A stretch of 64,000 nt of DNA, taken from NCBI GenBank assembly GCA_022539475.1, contig VCMS01000113.1:5652-69651 (forward strand), given 5' to 3'. Shown here in pieces: positions 42,124 through 52,276 of the stretch (the first letter of the stretch is position 1; the number at the start of each line of letters is the position of its first letter). Position numbers and translations under genes: made by a program. The stretch is from Gracilaria domingensis. Its lineage: Eukaryota > Rhodophyta > Florideophyceae > Gracilariales > Gracilariaceae. The notes under the pieces were generated by a model. That model did not search any database, was not told where the DNA came from, and was given only the letters and a program-made list of their open reading frames with translations.

Positions 42124-42654
42124 TGATAGTTTCGGCTGGGGCTTTTGAGGTTGAAAAGTAGAGCTTAGGCCGTTAGGCAAAGAGGTTCGGCTAATCTGTG
42201 TGTTTACGTATCTACCTGGTGACCGTCCAACGACCATGAATAACTCAATCGCGCGCCACTCAATTGGAAGCGGGGTCCCTTTTAACTCATTCTAGGTAAT
42301 CCAAGTAAAAGCTTTGAACGCAACTGAAGCTAGTTGCATTCGCGTTTACATGCGTGCGGTGTAGCGCGTCGGTAGGTACTCGTTGGTGGATGCAGTGCTT
42401 GGGACCTCGGGTGAGCACCAGCCGCATGTGCTCCATCTGTTCATGCCGAGTGCAATCGCGTTGCCCTGCATCATCACCGGGGGTACATGTGTGTAAAAGA
42501 AAAATAGAAAGCTACTTGTCTGAACTCGGAACCGGCGACCGCATTCTGATGACGACGAGAGAGTGAATCAGTGACGGCTTGTTAGGATAGTGTGCTTTCC
42601 CTCGACGTGCCAACGATGTCGCCCAAAGGCTGGCAGTAAGATTTTCTTGTGGTG
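42124..42654. other. convergent spacer between ECM29 and the lectin gene
   Basis: Both flanking genes end here, so the 3' ends of both transcripts lie within these 531 bases. No clear AATAAA was seen on either strand. No other gene. Confidence 0.6.
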
Positions 42655-43292
42655 TTAGACCATTCGACCCACTTTCCGCGCGGCCAACGCCATCTTATTG
42701 ACATGGTATACGCCAACACCCAAAAGCGCCTGAATGAGTACGAACATGATAAGGGTACCACTTCCGCCAGAAGACTGCTCGATGATGCTCTCATGATGAT
42801 CCACCAACTCCTCGTGCAGATCATCATGCGAATCAGAAATGCCATGCGTCTTCTCTTTAAGCGCACGCAGCGAGTTATGAAGGCCTTGCAACTGGCTAGA
42901 AAACCTGTCCGAAGCGTACGACAAGTCACCCGCAGTAGCCTTAAGATGTTTCAAAACGGCCACCAACTGCGACATGTCGGCCTTTTGTTTCTCCATCTCG
43001 CGAATGAGTTGCCCAGTGATGTCGCGCACACCCTCCAGTCGAAGCTTTGTTTCTTGCGCATTCTCGTCGCCGAGCCCCTTGAGCATGGACGTCATTGAGT
43101 TGTACACCTCGTACACCTGCAGATCCAAAGAGCCTGAGAGCGACGTGGCGGCGTCCTCTCCGCGGTGCACGCGCGCGGCAGGGTCCGGATCGGTGCGATG
43201 CGGAGGCGGAGCCGGGGCGGCGTTGTCAGTGCTAGTACTACTGGAGCCACCATTGGAAGGCGGCGGCACGTAGCCGCGCGAACTATCGCTCT

Positions 43293-43342
<50 letters not shown>

Positions 43343-44265
43343 TGTTGCTGCTGTTGTCGGTCCGTAGTTCCAGAAGCAGAACCGGCGCCATACTGCTGCG
43401 AATAATAGTCGGATCGATAAGTGTGTGCACCCTCCGTGGGCTCATGAATGAAGACGGCGTCGTGGACCTCATGATTGGCAAAGAAATGGCCGGTTTCAGC
43501 AGCGAATGCAAAGTAGCCACCACCAGAGAACGGCAGCTGCACGCCCGACACCTTGAAGCACGTATGCCAGCGCTGTGGGGCGCGTGGGTTCATGGCGACG
43601 CCCACGTGAAGATTGCCGTCGAGCAACTGCACGTACACGCGAATCGGGTGGTTCATCTCAAGCGAGCAGCCCTTGGCCAGCTCGGTATCGGCGCCGTCGG
43701 TGTCGGGGTTCCATTCCTTGGTTCCATCGGACACATAGGCGTACATGTAGGGCACATTTCGCGTGCGAGAGTTGGAAAAGGTGTCAATGACGATGCCCAG
43801 CCCCACAAAGGTATGCGCAATACCCATGGCAGAGCCCAGCCTCGGGCGGTCGCGCACAAAGAAGAAGCCCATGCCATCGGCAGGCTCATGCGAGTCGCGC
43901 ACGGTGTCCATCTCCACGTCGAAGTAGCCGTTGAAGTTGAGCGTATCGGTGGCAATGGCGTTGTAGAACAGCGCCTGATTCGCCTGGCTCGCCGACGTGA
44001 GGCGCACCACGTCGCGGCCGGCGCGGCTGCGCGTGATCATGGTGGTGCCCAGCTGAAACCAGCCGGCGACGGGGTCGCCGGCGGCGCTGGGCTCGTACGG
44101 GTGCCGAAACGAGTGGTCCGGGTCGCCGGCGCCCAGGTACGGAAACTGGAAGAGCTGCGGGTTTTGCTGCTGCCGCTGCTGCAGCGACGGCAGCGCGAGC
44201 GCGGCGGCGGCCAGCAGCAGCAGCAGCACGCAGAGCGGCGCGAGACGCGGCGGCGGCGACGGCAT
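42655..44265 (-). CDS. L-type lectin, ERGIC-53/EMP47-like cargo receptor
   Basis: 536 residues from the ATG at 44265 (MPSPPPRLAPLCVLLLLLAA), a clean signal peptide of about 24 residues. A leguminous-type lectin domain covers roughly residues 36-280: FQFPYLGAGDPDHSFRHP, ADGMGFFFVRDRP, GLGIVIDTFSNSRTRN with MYAYVSDG (metal and sugar site), and FSGGGYFAFAAETG. This family carries glycoproteins between ER and Golgi. A polyglutamine run of about 22, a linker, a coiled-coil stalk (about residues 400-495) and a membrane span (GTLIMFVLIQALLGVGVYHV) follow. The tail ends RKVGRMV, without the FF or KKxx signals of ERGIC-53, so sorting may differ. The open frame extends upstream only as proline/arginine low complexity. 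Confidence 0.88.
43291..43356. repeat. (CTG/CAG)n repeat encoding polyglutamine
   Basis: Runs of CTG with some TTG on the plus strand; CAG/CAA on the coding minus strand. It sits between lectin domain and stalk, where length changes are probably tolerated. Confidence 0.93.
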
Positions 44266-44517
44266 GACGGCGGCGGGGAACGACTGGCGCGCGCGCGGGG
44301 TGGGGGGGGAGGGGGGCGGACGGCGGGAAGCGGGCGGCGGGAAGCGGGGCGGCGGGAAGCGGGGCGGCACGGCGGGGCGGCGACGGCGGCGGCGGTGCGC
44401 GGAGGTGCGCGGCGGGGGGGGGGGGGGGCGGAGGGGCGGCGCGGGAGCGCGGCGCAAGTGTACTGCACGCGCGGCGCGCGCAAAATGACTGAAGCGCGCA
44501 AAATGCGCGCATTCGCG

Positions 44518-45324
44518 TCACTGCGGCGGCGCGTCGTCGGCGGCGCGCAGCTCGGCGGCGCGCAGCAGCCGCGCGCCGGGCGCGCGGCGCACGGGGCCGC
44601 GCGCGCGCGCGTCGGCGAGGCGCTCCAGCTCGAACAGCGCGGGCAGCCCGCTCTCCACGCGGCCGAACGCGACGAAGCGCCCGTCCAGGTAGCGGCTGTC
44701 GCCGCGGCGCGTCGTCACGAAGAAGCGGCTGTCGACGCGCCCGTCGCGCGTCACCATCGACACCACGCCCGGCGCCGAGTGCGAGATGCGGAAGCCCTCG
44801 GCCGCCAGCGTGCCGCCCGGCGCCGCCGCGCGCCCGGACTGCCCGCCGTTGCGCAGCGTGTCGCCCAGCTGCACCGTCAGCCCCGGCACCACGCGGTACA
44901 CCGCCGTGTCGTCGTACGCGCGCGCGTTGGTCAGCGACAGGAAGTTGCGCACCGTCGCGGGCACCACCGTGCCGTACAGCGCCAGCACCACGCGCTCCGT
45001 GCGCGGCGGGCGCGCCGGCACCTCCAGGTCGAGCGCCACGCGGTGCGTCGCGGGCGGCGCGCACTCGAACGGGTCGATGTCGCCCACCGGCGCGCCCGGC
45101 GCCGCCGCCGGCGAGGCGCCCGGCACCGGCGCCGGCTCGGCGGCGCGCCCGGCGCGGGGCGCCGCCGCGTCGGCGAGCGTCGCGGTGAGCAGCAGCTGCG
45201 CAAAGCTGCGGCGGCTGAGCGCGGCGCGCGCGCGCGGCTGTCCCGACGACGAGCGCGGCGGCGGCGGCGGCGCGGCTGGCTTCGCGCAGCAGGCGCTCGC
45301 GTGCGCGATGAAGGCGGCGGCCAT
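44518..45324 (-). CDS. cyclophilin-type prolyl isomerase, thylakoid-lumen type
   Basis: 268 residues from the ATG at 45324. The N-terminus (MAAAFIAHASACCAKPAAPP) is Ala/Ser-rich like a chloroplast transit peptide. It is followed by a twin-arginine signal (SRRSFAQLLLTATLADAAAP) with an AxA-type site, so the protein would cross the thylakoid by the Tat route. The cyclophilin domain covers about residues 95-260: VVLALYGTVVPATVRNFLSL, YRVVPGLTVQLGD (catalytic Arg kept), FFVTT, YLDGRFVAFGRVESG. The tryptophan that binds cyclosporin in CypA is not conserved. It folds or assembles lumenal proteins in photosynthetic cells. It lies 252 bases upstream of the lectin start, same strand, and is GC-rich throughout. 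Confidence 0.85.
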   Translation of the reverse strand: MAAAFIAHASACCAKPAAPPPPPRSSSGQPRARAALSRRSFAQLLLTATLADAAAPRAGRAAEPAPVPGASPAAAPGAPVGDIDPFECAPPATHRVALDLEVPARPPRTERVVLALYGTVVPATVRNFLSLTNARAYDDTAVYRVVPGLTVQLGDTLRNGGQSGRAAAPGGTLAAEGFRISHSAPGVVSMVTRDGRVDSRFFVTTRRGDSRYLDGRFVAFGRVESGLPALFELERLADARARGPVRRAPGARLLRAAELRAADDAPPQ

Positions 45325-46779
45325 GCGCGCGGGCGTGGCGGCTGCTTCGTTCTCGCGCGGCGCGGCGGCGCGGCGCGTCGCGAGATGAGCGTCCCGCACG
45401 CGATGATCACATGTGCCGCTGCAGTGCTCCGCAATTCCGCCGCGCGTCTTACAGTAATTTCGTGCGCCAAGCTCTGAATTGGCGCGTAGAATCGCTCTGC
45501 GACGATCATTCCCGCATGTTCACCGTCGGGGAACGCGTTCACCCAGACGAGTATCTATCACACATGTGGCCACTGATGGAGGAACAAGAGGATAACCAGC
45601 TTGTTGGAAGAGAGCCCAGAGCTCACCATCTCTCGAACTCCTCAAGCATTTGGGACTGGGAGATACCTGGTACAAGCCCATACTCTTTGGGTAGTACAGC
45701 AGCGCCGTCCTTCATCCCGAGCTTACTTCAAGCCGCTGAACCGCAGTAGTCAGCAAAATAGAAAGAACGTCGACCCATTGCACGCATCCTATCAATACTC
45801 GCTGCTACTATTTGTGCCAATGTTGGACGCTTCGCCAAACGATGATGGCAACCACATCACTTGTAGTACATGTCAAGTTCCAACAGATCACTCTCGCTTG
45901 AAAAGCACATCGCCTCCTTTTGCGAGCAATCAACAACCATCTGCCGTGTTGGAACATAATTCACGTTGAATGAATCTCGGACCGAGCCAACATTTTGCTC
46001 TCCGTCAAATTCCAGACACCTATTGCTTGCATATCTGGAGAAAGCACCGCTGATCACGCCAAGCTTCTACCGGGAGCCTCTTGATCATCTTTGGCCGTCT
46101 TTCTGGAAGGTCCTCTTTTATGTACATAAATGTATGTACATAAATGTATGTACATACAACGGCATTCGCAGCATAAGCTTTAAGCCATGTTCTTCTTCAA
46201 CAGCCTCTTGGGCATCAACGATTTGAGCCTCGCTATATGCAATGGCACTTTTCGTCTACTTGTTTTCTTCTACATTGCGCTAGTTTACAATTGTACAACA
46301 AGCGGGGATATGTGCTCGTATAATGCGCAGCTTTCTTCTTATAATGCGTCACAAGGTCATTGGGGTCAAAGCCTGAAGTGGAGCAGCACATCATGTTCCT
46401 ATATCCTTCTATCAACGCTCCAACCAGCTGCTTCACAGTGTGAAGTTCACACTGGTGAAACAAGATTTTTTAATCTATCAGCTTCTCTTGGTGCTCCTCT
46501 AGGGCAAAGCTTCATCACTGACGAGCCTCTGCCCTCATATCCTTGGGGTACGGGAATATGTGTCAGGGTTGAGCGTGTGGGGCACAGTGCAATCTTAGGG
46601 TGCAATATCTTATATCAGGTTTAAAGCTATCAAGTCGAGAACTATTGTGCACCATAGATTGATAGGACGTGTCATGACAGCCGTCATCAGTCCACAATGT
46701 TGTCGACAACCTAGAAACTGCTGAATTCCGATACATCAACTGTGCATCGTGGAACGCTGGATCATCAGCATGAATAACC
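45325..46779. other. intergenic, composition drops to AT-richer; no clear gene
   Basis: After the cyclophilin start GC falls sharply. Frames of up to about 145 codons exist but show no domain, no consistent signal peptide and poor start contexts. The only structure is the 14-bp tandem repeat at 46121-46157. Confidence 0.45.
46121..46157. repeat. 14-bp tandem repeat with TGTACA palindromes
   Basis: TGTACATAAATGTA occurs twice in full and once in part. Each unit carries TGTACA, so the array can fold on itself. Confidence 0.85.
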
Positions 46780-46980
46780 ATGATGCTGCACAAAAGGCCA
46801 GTAGTTGCTCGGGCCGTGTTCTTGTATGCCCTCTACCCAACAATACACTCAGCAGTCTCGTTACAGAGTTTCCCCGCTATCCACGCGTGCCGTTTCGACA
46901 TCTCTTCAAATACTCTCAACAACGGAAGTTACGTCCACATCACGAAGGTACAACTCACCCAATGCCAGGTAGACCAATGA
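46780..46980 (+). CDS. possible small secreted peptide frame (weak)
   Basis: 66 codons with a hydrophobic start (VVARAVFLYALYPTIHSAVS) that resembles, weakly, the signal region of the gene at 47417 (IVFFYLVYALCRTTSAV). Only two cysteines follow. It could be a decayed relative of that gene or chance. Confidence 0.2.
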   Translation: MMLHKRPVVARAVFLYALYPTIHSAVSLQSFPAIHACRFDISSNTLNNGSYVHITKVQLTQCQVDQ

Positions 46981-47325
46981 GTTGCTTATGAAAAGCAAAA
47001 AGCAACAGATGCGCCAGCACGTGCGACCCCGAATCTATCTGAAACATTATTTTTGCCAAGGCCTGTTACTCATGGTCGTTGATGGTTGTGGAATAGGATG
47101 CAAAAGAGCATCCTATGCCTGGCTATCGAACAACCCTCAACTTTTAGATTTGCACGGGTGTACGCTCTTGAGTTAGTAGGAAATAGACTACTGTCCCCGC
47201 AATGTACAGAGAGATATATTCCTACTTGTTCCACTGTCAAAGCTTGAGAGGACATGCCAGCCATCATGATCGTTCCATCCATACTGAGATACGTTTCGAA
47301 CAAGAGACCTGTTCTCGACAAGCAG

Positions 47326-47334
47326 TATAAAATA
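47326..47334 (+). promoter_or_regulatory. TATA box of the 47417 gene
   Basis: TATAAAATA, 91 bases before the ATG, in a region otherwise without such a run. Confidence 0.65.
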
Positions 47335-47416
47335 GACGCACTTGTGAAGCCTCTTTACGTTCAGGCACCCCATCATCAAGTCTCATCGGCCTGCTTTACA
47401 TTTTTAAAACTCCGCT

Positions 47417-47785
47417 ATGACGCGCTCCTCAATCGTCTTCTTCTATCTGGTGTACGCACTGTGTCGCACCACAAGCGCAGTGCAACTGCCCGCGCAGTGC
47501 AAGCCAACTTGTATAACCTCTTCATTCTTACAAACCGCTCCCAGTTGTGATGCGAACGGAGCGAAGGGGCTGGAGGTAAAATTTGACAATGGATGCTTCT
47601 TCTTCAACTTCAATTTGAAATTCTGTTCTGATCCGATTGAAGATAACTTCAAGGATGCAATTCAGTGCATACAGAAGGATCTTCGTATATGCGGGGCAGA
47701 ACAGCTTAATCTCTGCGCGTTCTCTACCGTAGAGGAATGCATCAAAAACCGTGGAGAGATCGTTAATGCTTCGGCAATTGGATAA
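47417..47785 (+). CDS. small secreted cysteine-rich protein
   Basis: 122 residues. The first 21 form a signal peptide (MTRSSIVFFYLVYALCRTTSA). The mature part of about 100 residues has nine cysteines (CKPTC, PSCDANG, NGCFFF, KFCSD, QCIQ, RICG, NLCAF, EECIK) and one NAS glycosylation site. I do not recognise the fold. The size, signal and cysteine density are those of an extracellular or vacuolar disulphide protein. The TATA box upstream supports expression. It has low GC, like its neighbours to the right and unlike the host island to the left. Confidence 0.7.
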   Translation: MTRSSIVFFYLVYALCRTTSAVQLPAQCKPTCITSSFLQTAPSCDANGAKGLEVKFDNGCFFFNFNLKFCSDPIEDNFKDAIQCIQKDLRICGAEQLNLCAFSTVEECIKNRGEIVNASAIG

Positions 47786-48509
47786 ACGATGTTTGGGAGA
47801 ATTTCATAAGAGCAATAGTATTGCTCAGTGTTAACCGAATATGGCAGTCGTCTAACGCCTGAGCCTAAGCTGTTTCGGCCTAGAAAACGGGACCATGGAC
47901 GATCAATCTATCTCTTGTACTTTGTGCTAGTAGTACAACTCTTTTGCTTTAAGATACAAGTGAATTGTATGTTTTTGGTTTACCATAAATCCATTCAAGC
48001 AGAGTGGTCTCGCTGAGCTGCTGCCCTCGGGCTGTCCTTCGGTAGTTACACCGCATAGTTTACTAGAAATGGTGACGACTTTCCATAAGGGCGGCGTTTC
48101 TCTAGGAAAAAATGCCTCGCGCATTTCTTTCTGCGACGACAGAACGTTAGCTTTAACAACCAGAGAAGCGTTCACTAAGATCATCTTTGGAGTACATTCT
48201 CTCTCTCGCTTTCTCCTTCATTAGAAGTATAGCGCAACTGAGGTGAGTCACCTCAAATTGTATCTGCTGAGCGTACACACAATTAAGAACCTCTTGAGGG
48301 AAATCAGTTGGTGATTGAAGAAGATGAGCTCTGGTTGGCATCGCCAGGCATTTCTTGACACAATTCAGAACCCTTGACAATTCAATATGAGTTTGTGGAG
48401 GTGCGACGCTGGTTTGGATTCATTGTTACCTCGCGGATCTTTCATATAGGAGCTGAAAACGCCATTGAGAAGGTTTTCCACTGGATCTGTGAGGCGTCTC
48501 TGTTAGAGG
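47786..48509. other. intergenic, no gene seen
   Basis: No frame with recognisable content. CTTGTGAAGCCT words occur in both flanking leaders (about 47341 and 48549), hinting that the two promoters share ancestry. Confidence 0.45.
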
Positions 48510-48518
48510 TATATAAGG
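48510..48518 (+). promoter_or_regulatory. TATA box of the 48662 gene
   Basis: TATATAAGG, about 150 bases before the ATG at 48662. Two short upstream frames lie between: ATG at 48526 (9 codons) and ATG at 48570 (24 codons), either of which could damp translation. Confidence 0.6.
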
Positions 48519-48661
48519 CGCTGTGATGCGTTTCGGACACGGGAGACCCTTGTGAAGCCTTGTATCTGAATGCTGATACCTGCCGTGAACATTTGTGTTC
48601 GCTTCTTCGTTGGCTACATACTAACAAGAAAGAGCAAGAACTAACTGACTCTCTGGTTACG

Positions 48662-48964
48662 ATGAAGAGTGTTTTGTTCGTGGTCGTTGCGGTTGCAAGT
48701 GTTCTCTCCTTGCATGTTAGCGCCGGCGAGACAACGTCATCTCATCTGCTGAAGGAAGCACTTCGCAGAGATTCAGTATGCCCGTGTCATCTGCCGTGCG
48801 CAGTTACAAAAGTTGAACAGATACTCACAAGGTACATATGCTCAAACACCGGGATTCGAGCGTGCATGATCCAGGGCTGTGCGGGAGAAGATGGAAGGTT
48901 AGGAGTTCGATGCTGTATTCAGTTCTCATCACCGGTACCTGTGATTTCTGACAAGGCTGAGTAA
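48662..48964 (+). CDS. small secreted cysteine-rich protein
   Basis: 100 residues. The ATG at 48662 is chosen because it opens a clean signal peptide (MKSVLFVVVAVASVLSLHVS, cleavage likely after SAG). The mature part of about 77 residues has eight cysteines (VCPCHLPC, YICSN, RACM, GCAG, RCCIQ), a pattern that could make four disulphides. No family recognised. It is not clearly related to the protein at 47417 beyond size and type. Confidence 0.7.
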   Translation: MKSVLFVVVAVASVLSLHVSAGETTSSHLLKEALRRDSVCPCHLPCAVTKVEQILTRYICSNTGIRACMIQGCAGEDGRLGVRCCIQFSSPVPVISDKAE

Positions 48965-49893
48965 GTTAACCTCTGGGTGTACGGCGATGGTGAATCACCA
49001 TCTCAAGTTTACTTATGATTCCTTTCAGTAGGATGCTTCTAATCGAACCTTGTCGAAATAAAATGTATTCGGCGCTCGTCTTTGACACTATGGAAGACAT
49101 GCAAGGCCACCACACTCGTGTTTCGGCGACCATTTGCGAGCTTTGCACCTCCCTCGTTCATTTGAAGGCGAAGTCAGGGCTAAGTTCAGGCAACAAGCCT
49201 GAAATCGGCGGTGCGGAAGATAAATCTCGTCACTAAGTCATGAAACCAACAGTAACTGTTCGACCAAAAACTTCCCAAGTAACAGTTCCTCATGCACCGC
49301 TTTTCACACTCAAAGGGTTATTCACACGCAAAGAGTCTTTGCGAAGGCAGAACAGATCTATCAGACAAACAGTGCCACATACAGCTCTGTCGAACCGGGC
49401 AGTTCTATTCACAGTTGAAGGCTAAAGGCTTCAAATTCATTGGCTTACTGAAGTTCTGTCCTGATCTTGCATCAAACACCTTGAGAGTTGTCCACGTGGT
49501 ACATATAAAACGTCCTCGATTTCTCTCTCTCAGCAAGAACGCTGCCTTCTTCCCTCCAACGCTTCCTACAACGAACAGATATCTGTTTCCGTAACATCTT
49601 CAAACTTATGGCCCTGTCAAATAACATTCACCAACAGATTTGAACGTCCCAACAAACACAGTTTTACGAAACATATGACATGTATCTCTCTGCGTGCTAC
49701 ACGATCCTGCGGGGGTTACCTACAGTAAATGTCCCTAGCTAGAGACCCCATCAAATTGTGAAGGGAAAATGGAACGTCTTGCTCTGCATCTTCACTTACA
49801 AAAGTGCGCGCTCCTTTATCTGGCTAGCTTCGTTCCGTTCTCGTTCCAAAGCTGGAAACCGCGAGGTTTTGATGCAGAATGACTTCATTGGCT
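48965..49893. other. intergenic; orphan TATA at 49503
   Basis: No supported gene. ATATAAAA at 49503-49510 is followed by a pyrimidine-rich leader-like stretch, but the next ATG (49608) opens only 11 codons, so this may be the promoter of a lost third small gene. Confidence 0.4.
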
Positions 49894-51507
49894 TCACGCC
49901 CGTCCCATTAGAGGCCTCAACTCCTCAGTGCCCATCTGCTTGCATTCTGGCTCACCTGCCTCCATCATTGCAAGTACCGGTAACAGACAAACCATCGGAA
50001 CCTGACATGATAGATGTAGTGGCAACAATTTGTACGCAACGCCCTCTTTTCCTAAGTTCATGTTATTCAATTCTCGTATATCTCGCAGACATTGATTTCG
50101 CAAGCCTTGCAGTGTCAGATCGAGTCGGTGCATTCTGTGGCCGCCGTTAGCAAGTGCTATTTTTCTTGATACCATGCTGTTGTAAACAATCAGGATCAAA
50201 AGAAACAGAACTATTAGTGTAGCTGGAATAAGAGCCAGCGGCTTAATGGAAGCCTGTTCGGACTCACCATGGTAAACGTTTCGTTCCATTCTGTACCGTT
50301 TCAATCCAGAGACTCCCTCTTCGTTAGCTACTAGCAGAGAAATCTTTGCTAATTCCTGCAATGATCCTTTTCTTATTAGATCAAATTGTCGCCATTCAGT
50401 TCCATACAACACAAGTAAGAGGAGTAGCCGCAACTGCCGCTCATCTTCATCGTACAGCTTCTTAATTCCATCACCCGATATGTACATGATTATTGCAGAT
50501 ACCACAGGTACCTCCCATCCGTCAGGCCCACCTTGTGCAACGGCAATTGAGAACCCTGAATTTCCTCGAAGTCCGCATAGATGCTTAGTATAATCAAAAA
50601 AGCCCGCACACTCCCGGAATGTCAAACCGCAACATATTGTGTTGTTACCGAATAGCAAAGAGACAGGAGTTTCGCCTACATAAAAATTAGAATGGCGCGT
50701 CAGATTTTCCAGGGCTACATTCGCATACTCTGGGTCTCGTCTTATGTATTCCGTCTTATCAGTCCCGGCGTAGTCGCTCGTGCGATCTCCGGTCTCGACT
50801 CCCTCACCCCACTGCCTCATACCACGATACACAAAAGGAACAAAAAACTTAACCCTGGCTCGCAAAACGTCGGCGCTGCAGTACGTGATTGTTTCATCAA
50901 CTGCATCACGAAGTGGAACTCGCACCGTAAAGGTATCCTCAACAAAGTAGGCGATCTCGTCTTGGGACCGATCCAAATATAAGCTTTTGTCAAATAGCAG
51001 AACGGTTTTGTTCGACGTCATATGCTCTTCAAGTGATTTATGGTGAGGAAGAAGATTGAAATTTCCATTCAGAACGCATTCAATGTTCGAGGCATCCACT
51101 AAAAACTGCATAGGTTCGTGATCAAGAACAAAACGCATCCCGGTTGAAACGTTGTATCTCTGCCTGTGCGACGGTGGAATCCAAACTGTAGCATTAGTAG
51201 ATAATGAAACCATTTCAGCGGAGAAAGAAAATTCCAAAAGCAGTTCAAGGGCAATGACACATACTCCAATGCCAAGAAGCAAGAATCGATTTCGCTTCTT
51301 GCCCCAATAAGTAGAATGTAGTGAGAAGATTCCAAGGCCTGTATCAATTGGATCAACATGTCTTCCACGAAGCACATGTAAAGTAGCTATGCGCTCAATC
51401 AGTACTTTCAGCATGTACTCCAATAAAGGGGTAAGAATAAACGAAATGCCGATGTATTTGATCACGTTGAAGACCGACGAAGAGAATGGAAGTACAATCT
51501 CTTTCAT
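49894..51507 (-). CDS. unknown three-span membrane protein, paralogue A
   Basis: 537 residues from the ATG at 51507, chosen because it aligns exactly with the start of paralogue B. An upstream in-frame ATG at 51597 is possible. Span 1 covers about residues 12-36 and span 2 about 75-95; between them lies the motif GLGIFSLHSTYWGKKRNR. About 325 residues of presumed outer domain follow, with TVWIPPSHRQRY, several cysteines (including ICCG) and NxS/T sites. Then come LVANEEGVSGLKRYR, span 3 (about 423-445), and a roughly 90-residue tail with GLRNQCLRDIRELNN and LGKEGVAYKLLPL. No known domain is recognised. It could be a surface receptor, antigen or channel subunit; the function is open. Confidence 0.82.
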   Translation of the reverse strand: MKEIVLPFSSSVFNVIKYIGISFILTPLLEYMLKVLIERIATLHVLRGRHVDPIDTGLGIFSLHSTYWGKKRNRFLLLGIGVCVIALELLLEFSFSAEMVSLSTNATVWIPPSHRQRYNVSTGMRFVLDHEPMQFLVDASNIECVLNGNFNLLPHHKSLEEHMTSNKTVLLFDKSLYLDRSQDEIAYFVEDTFTVRVPLRDAVDETITYCSADVLRARVKFFVPFVYRGMRQWGEGVETGDRTSDYAGTDKTEYIRRDPEYANVALENLTRHSNFYVGETPVSLLFGNNTICCGLTFRECAGFFDYTKHLCGLRGNSGFSIAVAQGGPDGWEVPVVSAIIMYISGDGIKKLYDEDERQLRLLLLLVLYGTEWRQFDLIRKGSLQELAKISLLVANEEGVSGLKRYRMERNVYHGESEQASIKPLALIPATLIVLFLLILIVYNSMVSRKIALANGGHRMHRLDLTLQGLRNQCLRDIRELNNMNLGKEGVAYKLLPLHLSCQVPMVCLLPVLAMMEAGEPECKQMGTEELRPLMGRA

Positions 51508-52276
51508 TTTCGTAAAAACATTTACTTGGCGCAGCAAAAGCGACTGTAGTGCAACATCGTCATAAGTGAGAAACAGAAATAGGAGGCTTAGTAACATACG
51601 ATACTTCAAACATACGTTTAAGACCGTAAAAGGTCTCGGTGGTCTTGTGACTCAAAATGACTTGCTGTGAAGGCCCAAATAGATAATATCTTATATTATA
51701 AAGAATTTGGGAGCGTTGTCACTACCACCAAAAGTTCGATACGTGTGTTGTACTTGTTGACAAGATTAGAGAGCTCGTGCAACTTGCAGTAACAAACGCT
51801 TTGGCTAGCTGACACTACACGTTGGCACATTTGTTGATCCTCGTGGTTCAGAACTTGAGTTCCATGTTCTCATACTAGTCAGGTGCTACATAGCAGTCAT
51901 GTATTATTAGGGGGATTTGACCGGGGGTTATGTTTTCGAAGGGTCATTCTGCACGTAATCTTGACAGAAAGTGATGCCAACAAGCTTGCAAGACAGCGAT
52001 CATAACAGGTATATCTGCTGTTCTTTGTGAAACAAAAATATCTCTGTATGATATGAATACGGATATTTTCTATTTCGCACAGCACCCTTTGCGCTACGAT
52101 TGGTTCTAGACGCTCGACTAACACATTTGCTCCAAATATTTAACAAGACGATAGAAACGTTCGGGAACACGGGAACACTACTTGTACCAAGGGTAACTGA
52201 AACACAGAATCAGTTCTGAGTCGATCAGTTTCAAAAGCGTTTTGATCTTCAACGAAGCTGAGACACCTGAATAGTC
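51508..52276. promoter_or_regulatory. shared upstream region of divergent paralogues A and B
   Basis: 769 bases separate the two start codons, so both promoters must lie here. A TATA-like run (TTTATAATATAAG on the minus strand, about 51690-51703) lies some 190 bases before A. None as clear was seen for B. No third gene fits. Confidence 0.5.

Noticed and set aside
45360-45399. Longer start for the cyclophilin
   Set aside because: The frame opens there without an ATG; the first ATG, at 45324, gives a plausible transit peptide.
43165-45477. 770-codon plus-strand frame opposite lectin and cyclophilin
   Set aside because: Arg/Ala/Gly-rich shadow; the minus strand has clear lectin and cyclophilin motifs with proper signal peptides.
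46187-46624. 145-codon frame near the 14-bp repeat
   Set aside because: Begins with a hydrophobic patch but shows no cleavable signal, no domain and overlaps other equal-quality frames.
49758-50150. 130-codon plus-strand frame opposite membrane paralogue A
   Set aside because: Antisense shadow of the C-terminal part of A, whose reading is supported by its paralogue.
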